The notes under the pieces are model-generated. The model was not told the origin of the DNA and made no database searches. It saw nothing but the letters and a program-made list of their open reading frames with translations. The position numbers and the translations under genes were made by a program. From Ferruginibacter albus (GTDB taxonomy: Bacteria > Bacteroidota > Bacteroidia > Chitinophagales > Chitinophagaceae), in contig NZ_CP083388.1 of NCBI RefSeq assembly GCF_020042285.1, positions 3,622,001-3,686,000 on the forward strand: a stretch of 64,000 nt of DNA, written 5' to 3'. Of this stretch, positions 35,114 to 43,906 are shown one piece after another (the first letter of the stretch is position 1; each line of letters begins with the position of its first letter).

Positions 35114-37606
35114 ATGTCACTTTCATTTATAGTAGAACATAACGAGGTCTTTGACCTGGCGTTTCGATTTGTTACTGAAACCAGTGAAAATATTTTTCTT
35201 ACCGGTAAAGCCGGGACAGGCAAAACCACTTTTTTAAAATACCTGAAAGATAATTGTGCAAAGAATATTGTAGTTGCTGCGCCAACAGGAGTAGCAGCGA
35301 TCAATGCAGGAGGGGTTACTTTGCACAGCTTATTTCAATTGCCGTTCCACCCTTTTTTACCAACGGCTAATAATAAATCAGAATTGTTGTCTAAGCTTCG
35401 TTTTACAGGGCAACGGCAACAATTGTTACGTAAAATGGAACTGCTGGTCATTGATGAAATAAGCATGGTACGTGCAGATACCTTAGATGCTATTGATACA
35501 ATATTAAGAAGTGTGCGTCGTAATCATGATCTTGCTTTTGGCGGTGTTCAGCTATTGTGCATTGGCGACCTGTTTCAATTGCCACCCGTTGCACAACAAC
35601 ATGAATGGATGATTTTACAAGAGTATTATTCTTCCCCTTTCTTTTTTGATAGCCTGGCGATAAAAGAACAAATGCCTTTATTGATTGAGTTAAATAAAAT
35701 TTATCGGCAGAAAGAAGAATCATTTGTACGACTATTAAATAAAGTACGCACCAATAATATGGACGCAGATGATTTTGAGGACCTGCATCTGCGCTATAAT
35801 CCCACCTTCACGCCAACTGAAGAAGAGAAATATATTACACTTACCTCACACAATAAGCAAGCAGATGCCATTAATGAGCAACAATTAAACAGAATAATTG
35901 CACCTGCAAAAACATATAAGGCAGATATAGAAGGAGATTTTGCAGAAAATAATTTTCCTGCAGAAGCAGCATTAGTTCTAAAGGTTGGAGCACAAGTAAT
36001 GTTTTTAAAAAATGATGCGGTACAAAAAAGATATTTTAATGGTAAGATAGGCGTAGTGAAAAATTTAGAAGATGAACGAATTATTGTGGAATGTGATGGT
36101 TTTGATATTGATGTTCGAAAGGAAACATGGGAAAACAGTCGTTATGTATTAAATAGGGAAGATGGGAAATTGGAGCAGGAAACATTGGGCATGTTTACAC
36201 AATATCCTTTGCGATTGGCATGGGCTATTACTATTCATAAAAGCCAGGGATTAACTTTTGAAAAAGTAATGATAGATGCAGGCGCATCATTCAGCAGCGG
36301 ACAGGTATATGTTGCATTAAGCAGATGTACCAGCCTGGATGGTATTGTATTGTTATCTAAATTGAATGCTGCTACGCTTTTTAATAACGACAATGTTTTA
36401 AAAGCTCAGCAATCATTAGCACATAAAGGCTCGCTGGCAGAACGTTTTGAAGGAGCAAGAAAATTATTTACACAACAGTTAATGCAAGAGATATTCTCTT
36501 TTACTAATATTCTTCTTGCTTTAAACTCATTGGAATATCATATAAAAGAACAGCATCTTAAGTTAAGTGATGGAAGTATTGAATGGATAGGCAACCTTAA
36601 GCAAAATGTTATTTCCGATAAATCTGTTGGGGAAAAATTCATTTTACTTGTCAATGAACTATTAAAAGAAGAAGGAGTGATTGAAAAAAACCCTTTGTTA
36701 CAAAAGCGTATTAATGACGCAGCCAATCACTTTATTCCAAGATCGACTCAATATCTTAGCTCAGTAAAAAATACAATTCTTAGTACAGAACATAAAGAAA
36801 CCTCTGCTGTAATTAACGAGCAATTACAAAATACAGCAATAACAATTTACACTTCTCTTTACTTTTTAGAATATTGTAAGAATGCTTTTTCGATCAGGGA
36901 TTTTTTGCATTACAAATTGAAATTTGTAACGCCTAAGTTTTCTATTAATAGTTATGCCGGCGCAAAAAAAGAAACAGTAACCATTACGGATACAGCCAAC
37001 ATGGCTTTATATGATAAATTACGGATTTGGAGAGATAATATATTAAAAGAAACCGGTCAGCCAATATACATGGTTGCCAATAAAGCTTCTTTAATGGAGA
37101 TATGTCAATATCTTCCTTTAACAAAAAAAGAGCTGCAGCAAATTGGCGGCTTTGGAAGAGCTAAGGTAGAAAAGTACGGCGATGAGATACTTGATACAGT
37201 GCAGCAATATTGCACTGAAAATAATTTAGTATCTCTTATCAATTTAAAAGAGCCTGTTACAAAAAAGAGCACGAAAACCAAAGCAACAACAGAAGAAAAG
37301 ATTGATACAAAAACGCTTACATTAAATTTATACAAGCAAGGAAAAACAATTAGCGAAATTGCTAAAGACCGGAGCTTTACAATAAGCACTATTGAAGGGC
37401 ACTTAGCACACTTTATTCAAACAGGGGAAATTAATATTGATAATTTAGTAAGCATAGAAAAGCAAATTGAAATTAAAGCAGCCATTGAAAAAGCAGGTTC
37501 CGAAAACTATAAAGCCTTATTCAGCGAACTAAAAGGAATTATGAGTTATGGTGAGATCCGTATGGTAGCTGCCTCTATGAATATAAGCCAGCAAGCAACT
37601 TCTTAA
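35114..37606 (+). CDS. Pif1-like helicase with HRDC and HTH domains
   Basis: This 830-residue protein begins with a Pif1/RecD-like ATPase: Walker A GKAGTGKTT (31-39), Walker B LLVIDEISM, and the late motif YPLRLAWAITIHKSQGLTF. A helical middle region, an HRDC-type nucleic-acid-binding domain (about 645-700: YDKLRIWRDNILKETGQP, LTKKELQQIGGFGRAKVEKYG) and a RecQ-type C-terminal HTH (ISEIAKDRSFTISTIEGHL) follow. This fusion is common in Bacteroidota and joins a 5'-3' helicase motor to RecQ accessory modules; its role in replication or repair is untested as far as I know. I chose MSLSFIVEHNE at 35114, supported by the -7 box. Confidence 0.88.
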   Translation: MSLSFIVEHNEVFDLAFRFVTETSENIFLTGKAGTGKTTFLKYLKDNCAKNIVVAAPTGVAAINAGGVTLHSLFQLPFHPFLPTANNKSELLSKLRFTGQRQQLLRKMELLVIDEISMVRADTLDAIDTILRSVRRNHDLAFGGVQLLCIGDLFQLPPVAQQHEWMILQEYYSSPFFFDSLAIKEQMPLLIELNKIYRQKEESFVRLLNKVRTNNMDADDFEDLHLRYNPTFTPTEEEKYITLTSHNKQADAINEQQLNRIIAPAKTYKADIEGDFAENNFPAEAALVLKVGAQVMFLKNDAVQKRYFNGKIGVVKNLEDERIIVECDGFDIDVRKETWENSRYVLNREDGKLEQETLGMFTQYPLRLAWAITIHKSQGLTFEKVMIDAGASFSSGQVYVALSRCTSLDGIVLLSKLNAATLFNNDNVLKAQQSLAHKGSLAERFEGARKLFTQQLMQEIFSFTNILLALNSLEYHIKEQHLKLSDGSIEWIGNLKQNVISDKSVGEKFILLVNELLKEEGVIEKNPLLQKRINDAANHFIPRSTQYLSSVKNTILSTEHKETSAVINEQLQNTAITIYTSLYFLEYCKNAFSIRDFLHYKLKFVTPKFSINSYAGAKKETVTITDTANMALYDKLRIWRDNILKETGQPIYMVANKASLMEICQYLPLTKKELQQIGGFGRAKVEKYGDEILDTVQQYCTENNLVSLINLKEPVTKKSTKTKATTEEKIDTKTLTLNLYKQGKTISEIAKDRSFTISTIEGHLAHFIQTGEINIDNLVSIEKQIEIKAAIEKAGSENYKALFSELKGIMSYGEIRMVAASMNISQQATS

Positions 37607-37657
37607 TATTTTGAATACTGCTATAAAAAATCGTATTTCGTAGTATAAACTTTTTAT

Positions 37658-38536
37658 TTGCGGCTATCGATCATCATAGTAAACTATAACGTAAAGTTTT
37701 TTTTAGAGGATTGCCTTAATTCTGTACTAAAAGCATCTGCAAATATTACTACAGAAATTTTTGTGGTAGATAATAATTCTACCGATGGAAGCAAAGAGTT
37801 CTTTGCTAATAGATTTTCTTCTGTAAAATTTTTATGGAATAATCAAAATCTCGGTTTCGCAAAAGCCAACAATATTGCATTAAGCCAATGTAGAGGCGAG
37901 TATATTTTATTTTTAAATCCCGATACAATTATTCCGGAAGATTGCCTTGATAAATGTTTGACTTTTTGTAACGCTACAAATAATCTTGGCGGATTGGGTG
38001 TACATATGGTTGATGGCAACGGAAAATTTTTAAAAGAAAGCAAAAGAGCTTTTCCCGGTTTAGCTACTTCCTTCTATAAGCTGACGGGTTTAGCGGACCT
38101 ATTTCCTGCTTCTCCAACATTTGCCAAATATTATTTGGGAAATTTAGATGAACATAGCACCCATGAAGTAGATGTTTTAGCTGGTGCTTTTATGATGCAT
38201 CCTAAAAAAGTATTGGATGAGGTCGGCAGTTTTGATGAACAATTTTTTATGTATGGTGAAGATGTTGACCTTAGCTATCGCATACAAAAAGCAGGATATA
38301 CAAACTATTATTTTGCCGAAACGAGTATCATTCACTTTAAAGGCGAAAGCACCAAAGCCGGCGATTTAAATTATGTAAAACACTTTTATGGCGCTATGGC
38401 AATCTTTGTAAAAAAACATTACAGCGGCAGCCAATACAAATTTTTTGTAGCGCTTATTCAAGCAGCCATTTGGCTTAGAGCAATACCGCTAACAATCGGG
38501 AGCTTGTTTAAAAAAATAACAAATTCAAAAAGCTAG
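37658..38536 (+). CDS. GT2-family glycosyltransferase (rhamnosyltransferase-like)
   Basis: This 292-residue protein has a GT-A fold beginning RLSIIIVNYNVKFFLEDCL, then FVVDNNSTDGSKEFF, the metal-binding LNPDT and the acceptor-side GSFDEQFFMYGEDVDLSYRI. These features are typical of transferases that build O-antigen or exopolysaccharide. A C-terminal hydrophobic segment (ALIQAAIWLRAIPLTIGSLF) may bind the membrane. The start is TTG at 37658, since no in-frame ATG is near and the N-terminus fits the family. It stands alone, not in a polysaccharide cluster. Confidence 0.87.
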   Translation: MRLSIIIVNYNVKFFLEDCLNSVLKASANITTEIFVVDNNSTDGSKEFFANRFSSVKFLWNNQNLGFAKANNIALSQCRGEYILFLNPDTIIPEDCLDKCLTFCNATNNLGGLGVHMVDGNGKFLKESKRAFPGLATSFYKLTGLADLFPASPTFAKYYLGNLDEHSTHEVDVLAGAFMMHPKKVLDEVGSFDEQFFMYGEDVDLSYRIQKAGYTNYYFAETSIIHFKGESTKAGDLNYVKHFYGAMAIFVKKHYSGSQYKFFVALIQAAIWLRAIPLTIGSLFKKITNSKS

Positions 38537-38553
38537 CCTTTCCTACTCATACA

Positions 38554-38580
38554 ACAAAAAAACCACCCCTTTCGGAATGG
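38554..38580 (-). terminator. intrinsic terminator of recA
   Basis: On the minus strand CCATTCC-GAAA-GGGGTGG (two G.U pairs) is followed by a T7 run. It lies 34 bases past the recA stop. Confidence 0.75.
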
Positions 38581-38613
38581 CCCTTTTATTACTAACTAAC
38601 CCATCACAAAACA

Positions 38614-39615
38614 TTATGCGGCTTGCATTTCTGCAATTTTTGCTCTTATTTTAGCTTCAATTTCCTTACTTAATTCAGGATTATCCAATAATAATTGTTT
38701 TACAGCATCTCTTCCTTGTCCTAATTTATTGGTATCATAGCTAAACCAGCTACCGCTTTTTTGAACAATACCTAATTCAACGCCCATATCAATAATTTCA
38801 CCGGTCTTTGAAACACCTTCTCCAAAAATTATATCAAACTCTGCGCTACGGAATGGCGGAGCCACTTTATTCTTTACCACTTTTACTTTTACGCGGTTAC
38901 CGATTGCTTCATCGCCATCTTTTATCTGTGCCATTCTGCGAATATCCAGACGTACTGAAGCATAGAATTTCAACGCATTACCACCGGTAGTAGTTTCAGG
39001 GTTACCGAACATTACTCCGATCTTTTCACGCAGCTGGTTAATAAAGATGCAGCAGCAATTTGTTTTAGCAATAGTAGCAGTCAGCTTACGCAAAGCCTGG
39101 CTCATTAAACGAGCTTGTAAGCCCATTTTACTATCGCCCATTTCACCTTCCAACTCGCTTTTTGGAACCAGCGCCGCAACAGAATCTATTACCACTACAT
39201 CCAAGGCTCCCGACAATATCAATCTATCTGCAATTTCCAATGCCTGCTCTCCGTAATCCGGTTGGGAGATCAATAAATTATCTATATCAACGCCCAATTT
39301 TTGCGCATAAGAGCTGTCAAAAGCATGCTCCGCATCTATAATAGCACACATACCGCCTTTTTTCTGCGCTTCTGCAATTACATGCGTGGCAATGGTTGTT
39401 TTACCGCTGCTCTCAGGACCATAAATTTCAATTACGCGTCCTTTGGGCAAACCACCAATTCCCAGCGCCACATCCAACCCTAACGAACCGGTAGAAATTA
39501 CTTCCTGTTCCAGGTGTGGTTTTTCGCCCATCATCATTACGGAACCCTTACCAAAATCCTTATCAATCTTGTCAATTGTTAGTTTTAATGCTTTTAATTT
39601 TTCTGCGTTACTCAT
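38614..39615 (-). CDS. recA: recombinase RecA
   Basis: This 333-residue recombinase drives strand exchange and the SOS response. It shows the Walker [10 protein letters not shown], the [16 protein letters not shown] stretch, loop L1/L2 residues [22 protein letters not shown] and [22 protein letters not shown], and the short C-terminal tail. It is monocistronic, with a consensus -7 box 59 bases upstream. I saw no LexA-type box, consistent with the poorly defined SOS system in this phylum. It is convergent with the GT2 gene. Confidence 0.97.
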   Translation of the reverse strand: MSNAEKLKALKLTIDKIDKDFGKGSVMMMGEKPHLEQEVISTGSLGLDVALGIGGLPKGRVIEIYGPESSGKTTIATHVIAEAQKKGGMCAIIDAEHAFDSSYAQKLGVDIDNLLISQPDYGEQALEIADRLILSGALDVVVIDSVAALVPKSELEGEMGDSKMGLQARLMSQALRKLTATIAKTNCCCIFINQLREKIGVMFGNPETTTGGNALKFYASVRLDIRRMAQIKDGDEAIGNRVKVKVVKNKVAPPFRSAEFDIIFGEGVSKTGEIIDMGVELGIVQKSGSWFSYDTNKLGQGRDAVKQLLLDNPELSKEIEAKIRAKIAEMQAA

Positions 39616-39674
39616 GTGTCTAAGTTTTATTAAGTGATGTATCTGGTTTTACGTGTTAAATTTAAATCTTGAGT

Positions 39675-39682
39675 CAAAGATA
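39675..39682 (-). promoter_or_regulatory. -7 box (TATCTTTG) for recA
   Basis: The minus-strand TATCTTTG lies 59 bases before the recA start. It implies a leader of about 50 bases, longer than for most genes in this window. Confidence 0.5.
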
Positions 39683-39846
39683 ATAGGTTTTCTTTATCAA
39701 CACTAATTTTTTTAGTATTTTTTAGTAAAATTTTTTAGCAATCTAAATATTATAGCATTAACCAATATTAACAAATTGTTACGCAAAAAACACAGGTTGC
39801 AAGTATAAAAGTTAAGATGTACCTTTTCATTCTAAAGTAAGCACTT

Positions 39847-40290
39847 ATGAGATGGGTACTAGTAAGCGGTCCAAATGCGGCTCTGCAGGAGTTTCATTTG
39901 TTACAAAACGATGAATGCATAGTTGTTTTGAAGTATAATCCTTTGCATCGCTCTGCCAGAGTGATTTCCGGGCAATACCAGCGTTTGTTTTTTATGCAAA
40001 GCGCAGGTGCATTAACCGGTAAAAATATTTTCATGAATGAATATGGTTTGGAAGTCGGAAGTCTTACTTCAGAAAAATGGGGGAATAATGGCGGGACACT
40101 TATTATTGAGGAAAAGAAGTTTACTTATAAAGTACAAAATTCATCAGAATTAACCGTTTCAGATAGTGCACAACATTCAACTTCCTGTAATCTTAAACCT
40201 GAAAGCATTGACAATAACTATTTGTTATTAGGACTTTGCTGGTATTTACATCTTCCTGTTGTAAAAGAAAAGCTGGAATACGCTGCGTAG
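39847..40290 (+). CDS. uncharacterised small protein, possibly LURP-one-like
   Basis: This 147-residue soluble protein has no signal peptide and no recognised motif. The middle (SGQYQRLFFMQSAGALTGKN then FMNEYGLEVGSLTSEKW) has alternating beta-type sequence with an IFxNEYGxExG pattern. That faintly recalls the LURP-one/Tubby-like beta barrel, but the similarity is weak and could be chance. It is flanked by recA (divergent) and metF (convergent). Codon use and lack of stops over 147 codons support a real gene. Confidence 0.6.
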   Translation: MRWVLVSGPNAALQEFHLLQNDECIVVLKYNPLHRSARVISGQYQRLFFMQSAGALTGKNIFMNEYGLEVGSLTSEKWGNNGGTLIIEEKKFTYKVQNSSELTVSDSAQHSTSCNLKPESIDNNYLLLGLCWYLHLPVVKEKLEYAA

Positions 40291-40425
40291 TTTTTTGAGA
40301 CAATCATTTTAGCGTCTACTCATCACCGTTGAGTTTGTCCTGAGGAATGAAGGATCACTCACTTATACTGCATATTACTATTGGGCAAGTTAGTAGTATG
40401 TCCCTGGCTACAGTTTACAAATATT

Positions 40426-41379
40426 TTAAAGAACCTCTTTCACTACATTATAAATAACCTTTGGTTTTCCCAACGTATAATAATGTAATACCGGCACGCC
40501 AAACTTTTTTAATTCTTTAGATTGTTGAATTAACCATTCCGTTCCGATCTTTTCAACCTCTTCATCAGTTTTAGTTTTTAAAATTGCATTCGACAGATCA
40601 GAAGGAATATCTACATGAAATATTTTAGGTAAAATGCTTAATTGCTTTTTATTGGTAATAGGTTTTAATCCCGGAATGATAGGAACATTAATGCCCATTG
40701 CTTTACAATCTTTCACAAATTGGAAAAACTTCTGATTATCGAAAAACATCTGTGTCATTATATAATCAGCTCCTGCATCTACTTTTTCTTTTAAGCGGAT
40801 CAGATCAGTTTGCAGGTTCGGTGCCTCAAAATGTTTTTCAGGATAGCCTGCTGTGCCAATGCAAAAATCAGGCTTGCCGCCATTCTTAATATCTTCTTCC
40901 AGGTAAATACCATTCTTTAAATTCATTACCTGCTTGATCAGATCAATTGCATAATTATGGCCATCTGCTTCCGGTTCAAAATGCGCTTCGTTTTTAGCAG
41001 CATCGCCACGCAAGGCCAATACATTATTAATGCCTAAAAAATTCAGATCGATCAATGCGTCTTCTGTTTCTCTTTTTGAAAACCCACCGCAAATAAGGTG
41101 TGGCACAGCATCGGTTTTATAATGATTCATTATAGCCGCACAAATGGCAACCGTACCCGGGCGTTTACGCACTTCCACTTTATCAAAGCTTCCATCGGCC
41201 TTTTTCTTAAACATCGTTTCGCTACGATGGTAAGTAACATTGATAAATGAAGGTTTGAATTCCATTAGCGGATCTAAATGTTCGTAAATGGAGTTGATCG
41301 TTTTACCTTTTAATGGCGGAAGGATCTCAAATGAAACCAGCGTGTCTTTAGCCTGCGCAATATGGTCGGTTACTTTCAT
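40426..41379 (-). CDS. metF: methylenetetrahydrofolate reductase
   Basis: This 317-residue flavoprotein reduces 5,10-methylene-THF to 5-methyl-THF for methionine synthesis. Typical MetF TIM-barrel blocks include LVSFEILPPLKG (the catalytic Glu region), NVTYHRSE, HLICGGFSKRE, NNVLALRGDAA, YIMTQMFFDNQKF and PIIPGLKPI. I chose the ATG at 41379 over the longer frame six codons upstream because MKVTDHI fits the family start. No metH is adjacent. It is divergent from lptB, with 105 bases between the two starts. Confidence 0.93.
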   Translation of the reverse strand: MKVTDHIAQAKDTLVSFEILPPLKGKTINSIYEHLDPLMEFKPSFINVTYHRSETMFKKKADGSFDKVEVRKRPGTVAICAAIMNHYKTDAVPHLICGGFSKRETEDALIDLNFLGINNVLALRGDAAKNEAHFEPEADGHNYAIDLIKQVMNLKNGIYLEEDIKNGGKPDFCIGTAGYPEKHFEAPNLQTDLIRLKEKVDAGADYIMTQMFFDNQKFFQFVKDCKAMGINVPIIPGLKPITNKKQLSILPKIFHVDIPSDLSNAILKTKTDEEVEKIGTEWLIQQSKELKKFGVPVLHYYTLGKPKVIYNVVKEVL

Positions 41380-41472
41380 ATTTTTAAATATATACAAACT
41401 TAGTCAAGTACTCACTAAAACACAAACTCCGGTTAAATATTGTGTTCTGCAAAGGCTTTTACATGTTTACAC

Positions 41473-41480
41473 TAAATTTG
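41473..41480 (+). promoter_or_regulatory. -7 box (TAAATTTG) abutting lptB
   Basis: It is an exact TAnnTTTG match ending four bases before the lptB ATG at 41485, so the mRNA is probably leaderless. Confidence 0.55.
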
Positions 41481-41484
41481 TTCC

Positions 41485-42249
41485 ATGAGTCTTACGATAC
41501 AAACCAAAGATCTTGTAAAAAAATACGGCAGCCGCACAGTAGTAAACCATGTTTCCTTTAATGTAAAGCAAGGGGAGATCGTTGGTTTATTAGGACCGAA
41601 TGGTGCCGGCAAAACCACCTCTTTTTACCAGGTAGTGGGTTTGGTTAAGCCGGATGAAGGTGAAGTATATTTAGATGATATCAACATCACTAAAATGCCC
41701 ATGTATAAAAGGGCACAGATGGGTATTGGTTATTTACCTCAAGAGGCAAGCGTTTTCAGAAAACTAAGTGTAGAAGATAATGTGAAGGCTGTTTTGGAAA
41801 TGACCAGGCTTAGCAAAGATGAACAAAAAGAAAAACTAGAAACTTTATTAAATGAGTTTCACCTGCAACATGTACGCAAAAACAATGGCGATACATTAAG
41901 TGGCGGGGAAAGAAGAAGAACAGAAATTGCCCGCTCGCTGGCAGTTGACCCAAAGTTTGTTTTATTGGATGAACCTTTTGCAGGGGTTGACCCCATTGCA
42001 GTAGAAGACATTCAAACCATTGTAGCAAGGTTAAAATATAGAAATATCGGCATACTTATCACCGATCACAATGTAAACGAAACACTCTCCATCTGCGACA
42101 GAGCCTATCTTTTAATAGACGGTAAGATCTTTAAACATGGTACTGCCGAAGAATTAGCTGCGGATGAACAGGTAAGAAGCTTATATCTTGGCAGAAACTT
42201 TGAGTTAAAACGCAAAGATTATTTGCATGATGAAGCAAGGCAAGCATAA
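41485..42249 (+). CDS. lptB: LPS export ABC transporter ATP-binding protein
   Basis: This 254-residue cytoplasmic ATPase powers the LptB2FG extractor that moves lipopolysaccharide to the outer membrane. Walker A is GPNGAGKTT, the signature is [15 protein letters not shown], Walker B is [13 protein letters not shown] and the H-loop is [11 protein letters not shown]. The [19 protein letters not shown] segment is strongly LptB-specific. It is not beside lptA or lptC here, which is common in Bacteroidota. A short C-terminal tail ([12 protein letters not shown]) extends past the usual end. Confidence 0.95.
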   Translation: MSLTIQTKDLVKKYGSRTVVNHVSFNVKQGEIVGLLGPNGAGKTTSFYQVVGLVKPDEGEVYLDDINITKMPMYKRAQMGIGYLPQEASVFRKLSVEDNVKAVLEMTRLSKDEQKEKLETLLNEFHLQHVRKNNGDTLSGGERRRTEIARSLAVDPKFVLLDEPFAGVDPIAVEDIQTIVARLKYRNIGILITDHNVNETLSICDRAYLLIDGKIFKHGTAEELAADEQVRSLYLGRNFELKRKDYLHDEARQA

Positions 42250-42315
42250 CCATTCTTCTCTATGTTGTCTTAACTAATTTTATCATTACGATTCTATTGT
42301 GTATTTTGCTACGGT

Positions 42316-43833
42316 ATGAAGTTGCTTTCGCCGGCCATATCGAGATTAGCACGTATGCGCAACTGGCGCATCGAAAATTGGACGAACAATCCAATTGCAG
42401 CACAACGTGAGGTTTTGCAACACCTGGTAACAGAAGCGCAATACACAGAGTTTGGTAAAAAACATAATTTCTCCAAATTATTTACTGTCCGGCAATTCAA
42501 ACAACATGTTCCTATTCATCAGTATGATGATATAAAACCGTACATCCAACGGATGATGAATGGCGAGAATAATATTTTGTGGAATACACCCATAACCTGG
42601 TTTGCGAAATCATCCGGAACGACCAGCGATAAAAGCAAGTTTATACCTGTGAGTGAAGAAAGCTTACAGGACAATCACTACCAGGCATCCAAAGATGTAT
42701 TGACTACTTACTACAAAAATTTTCCATCCAGCGACTTATTAACAGGTAAAGGATTGGTGGTCGGCGGTTCTCATCAAATAAGCAAGGTGAACGAAGAAAT
42801 TCAGTATGGTGACCTAAGCGCTGTGCTGATGCAGAACTCTCCTTTCTGGGGACAATGGTTGCGTACACCGGAATTAAGCGTTGCCTTATTAGATGAATGG
42901 GAAAACAAAATTGAAAAGCTGGCGCAATCAACAGCGGAAGAAAACGTAACCTCTTTAGCCGGCGTTCCCACCTGGACCTTATTATTATTAAAACGGATTT
43001 TAGAAATAAAAGGCAAAACAACTATTAAAGAAGTTTGGCCAAACCTTGAATTATATATTCATGGTGGTGTTTCGTTTGTTCCTTACCGTGAACAGTTTGA
43101 CAAGATCATCGGGGCTCCTATAAACTATTTGGAAATATACAATGCCAGTGAAGGCTTCTTTGCAGGACAAGATCTCCCGGATAACGATGGCATGTTGTTA
43201 TTTACCGAGCATGGAATTTTTTACGAATTCATGCCGATAGAAGAATACGGAAAACCAGACCCTAAAACAATTGGTTTAGACAAAGTAGAGATAGGCAATA
43301 ATTATGCATTAGTGATCAGTACTACCGGTGGATTGTGGAGATATTTGGTGGGAGATACCATTCAATTCACTTCCTTAAATCCATACCGCATAAAAGTATC
43401 CGGCAGGTTAAAGCATTATATCAATGCTTTTGGCGAAGAAGTAATTATTGATAATTCGGATAAAGCCATTGCAGTTGCTGCTGAAAAAACAAATGCCATC
43501 ATTACGGATTATACAGCGGCGCCCGTTTATTTTAGCGAAGGTAGCAATGGCGCCCACGAATGGTTAATTGAATTTGAAAAAGAACCGGCAGACCTTCAAC
43601 AATTCACTATTGAACTTGATAATGAATTGAAAGCGATCAACAGCGATTATGAAGCAAAGCGTTATAAAGATATTGCGTTGAGGCTGCCTATTGTTCATCA
43701 ATTAGCTAAAGGAACTTTTAAAGAATGGCTGCGCAGCAAAGGCAAATTAGGCGGCCAACATAAAGTGCCAAGATTGAGTAATGAAAGAAAATTACTGGAA
43801 GAAATCATTGCATTTTCAAAAAAAGTACAATAG
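42316..43833 (+). CDS. GH3-family acyl-adenylate amidosynthetase-like protein (copy 2)
   Basis: This 505-residue GH3/ANL-type protein is paralogous to the gene at 21813. Shared blocks are the phosphate loop WFAKSSGTTSDKSKFIPVS, the YNASEGFFAGQD region, KVSGRLKHYINAFGEE and the C-terminal KGKLGGQHKVPRL. The loop here is the more canonical SSGTTS. The two copies differ widely between motifs, so this is not a recent duplication. Its substrate is unknown; a carboxylic acid plus an amine is the expected chemistry. It lies 66 bases after lptB. A 24-bp repeat shared with the other GH3 neighbourhood follows it. Confidence 0.87.
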   Translation: MKLLSPAISRLARMRNWRIENWTNNPIAAQREVLQHLVTEAQYTEFGKKHNFSKLFTVRQFKQHVPIHQYDDIKPYIQRMMNGENNILWNTPITWFAKSSGTTSDKSKFIPVSEESLQDNHYQASKDVLTTYYKNFPSSDLLTGKGLVVGGSHQISKVNEEIQYGDLSAVLMQNSPFWGQWLRTPELSVALLDEWENKIEKLAQSTAEENVTSLAGVPTWTLLLLKRILEIKGKTTIKEVWPNLELYIHGGVSFVPYREQFDKIIGAPINYLEIYNASEGFFAGQDLPDNDGMLLFTEHGIFYEFMPIEEYGKPDPKTIGLDKVEIGNNYALVISTTGGLWRYLVGDTIQFTSLNPYRIKVSGRLKHYINAFGEEVIIDNSDKAIAVAAEKTNAIITDYTAAPVYFSEGSNGAHEWLIEFEKEPADLQQFTIELDNELKAINSDYEAKRYKDIALRLPIVHQLAKGTFKEWLRSKGKLGGQHKVPRLSNERKLLEEIIAFSKKVQ

Positions 43834-43843
43834 AAAACAAAAC

Positions 43844-43867
43844 GTACAAGAGAGTGACACAAGGATG
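43844..43867 (+). repeat. 24-bp interspersed repeat, copy 2
   Basis: GTACAAGAGAGTGACACAA followed by GGATG. It differs from 25000-25023 at one base. It lies between GH3 copy 2 and fabG, just upstream of the fabG -7 box. Confidence 0.7.
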
Positions 43868-43877
43868 TTGATTTCTG

Positions 43878-43885
43878 TACATTTG
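43878..43885 (+). promoter_or_regulatory. -7 box (TACATTTG) for fabG
   Basis: It is an exact TAnnTTTG match 21 bases before the fabG start. The 24-bp repeat covers the region where a -33 element would lie. Confidence 0.5.
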
Positions 43886-43906
43886 CCGACAACATAAAAA
43901 TAAACA

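Noticed and set aside
40335..40365. TTTGTCCTGAGGAATGAAGGATC resembling a widespread intergenic repeat type
   Set aside because: Only one copy is in the window and it has no second matching arm, so it cannot be supported as a repeat from this sequence alone.
40291..41484. Riboswitch (SAM/SAH type) for metF
   Set aside because: The 105 bases between the metF and lptB starts hold no conserved multi-stem core that I can recognise.
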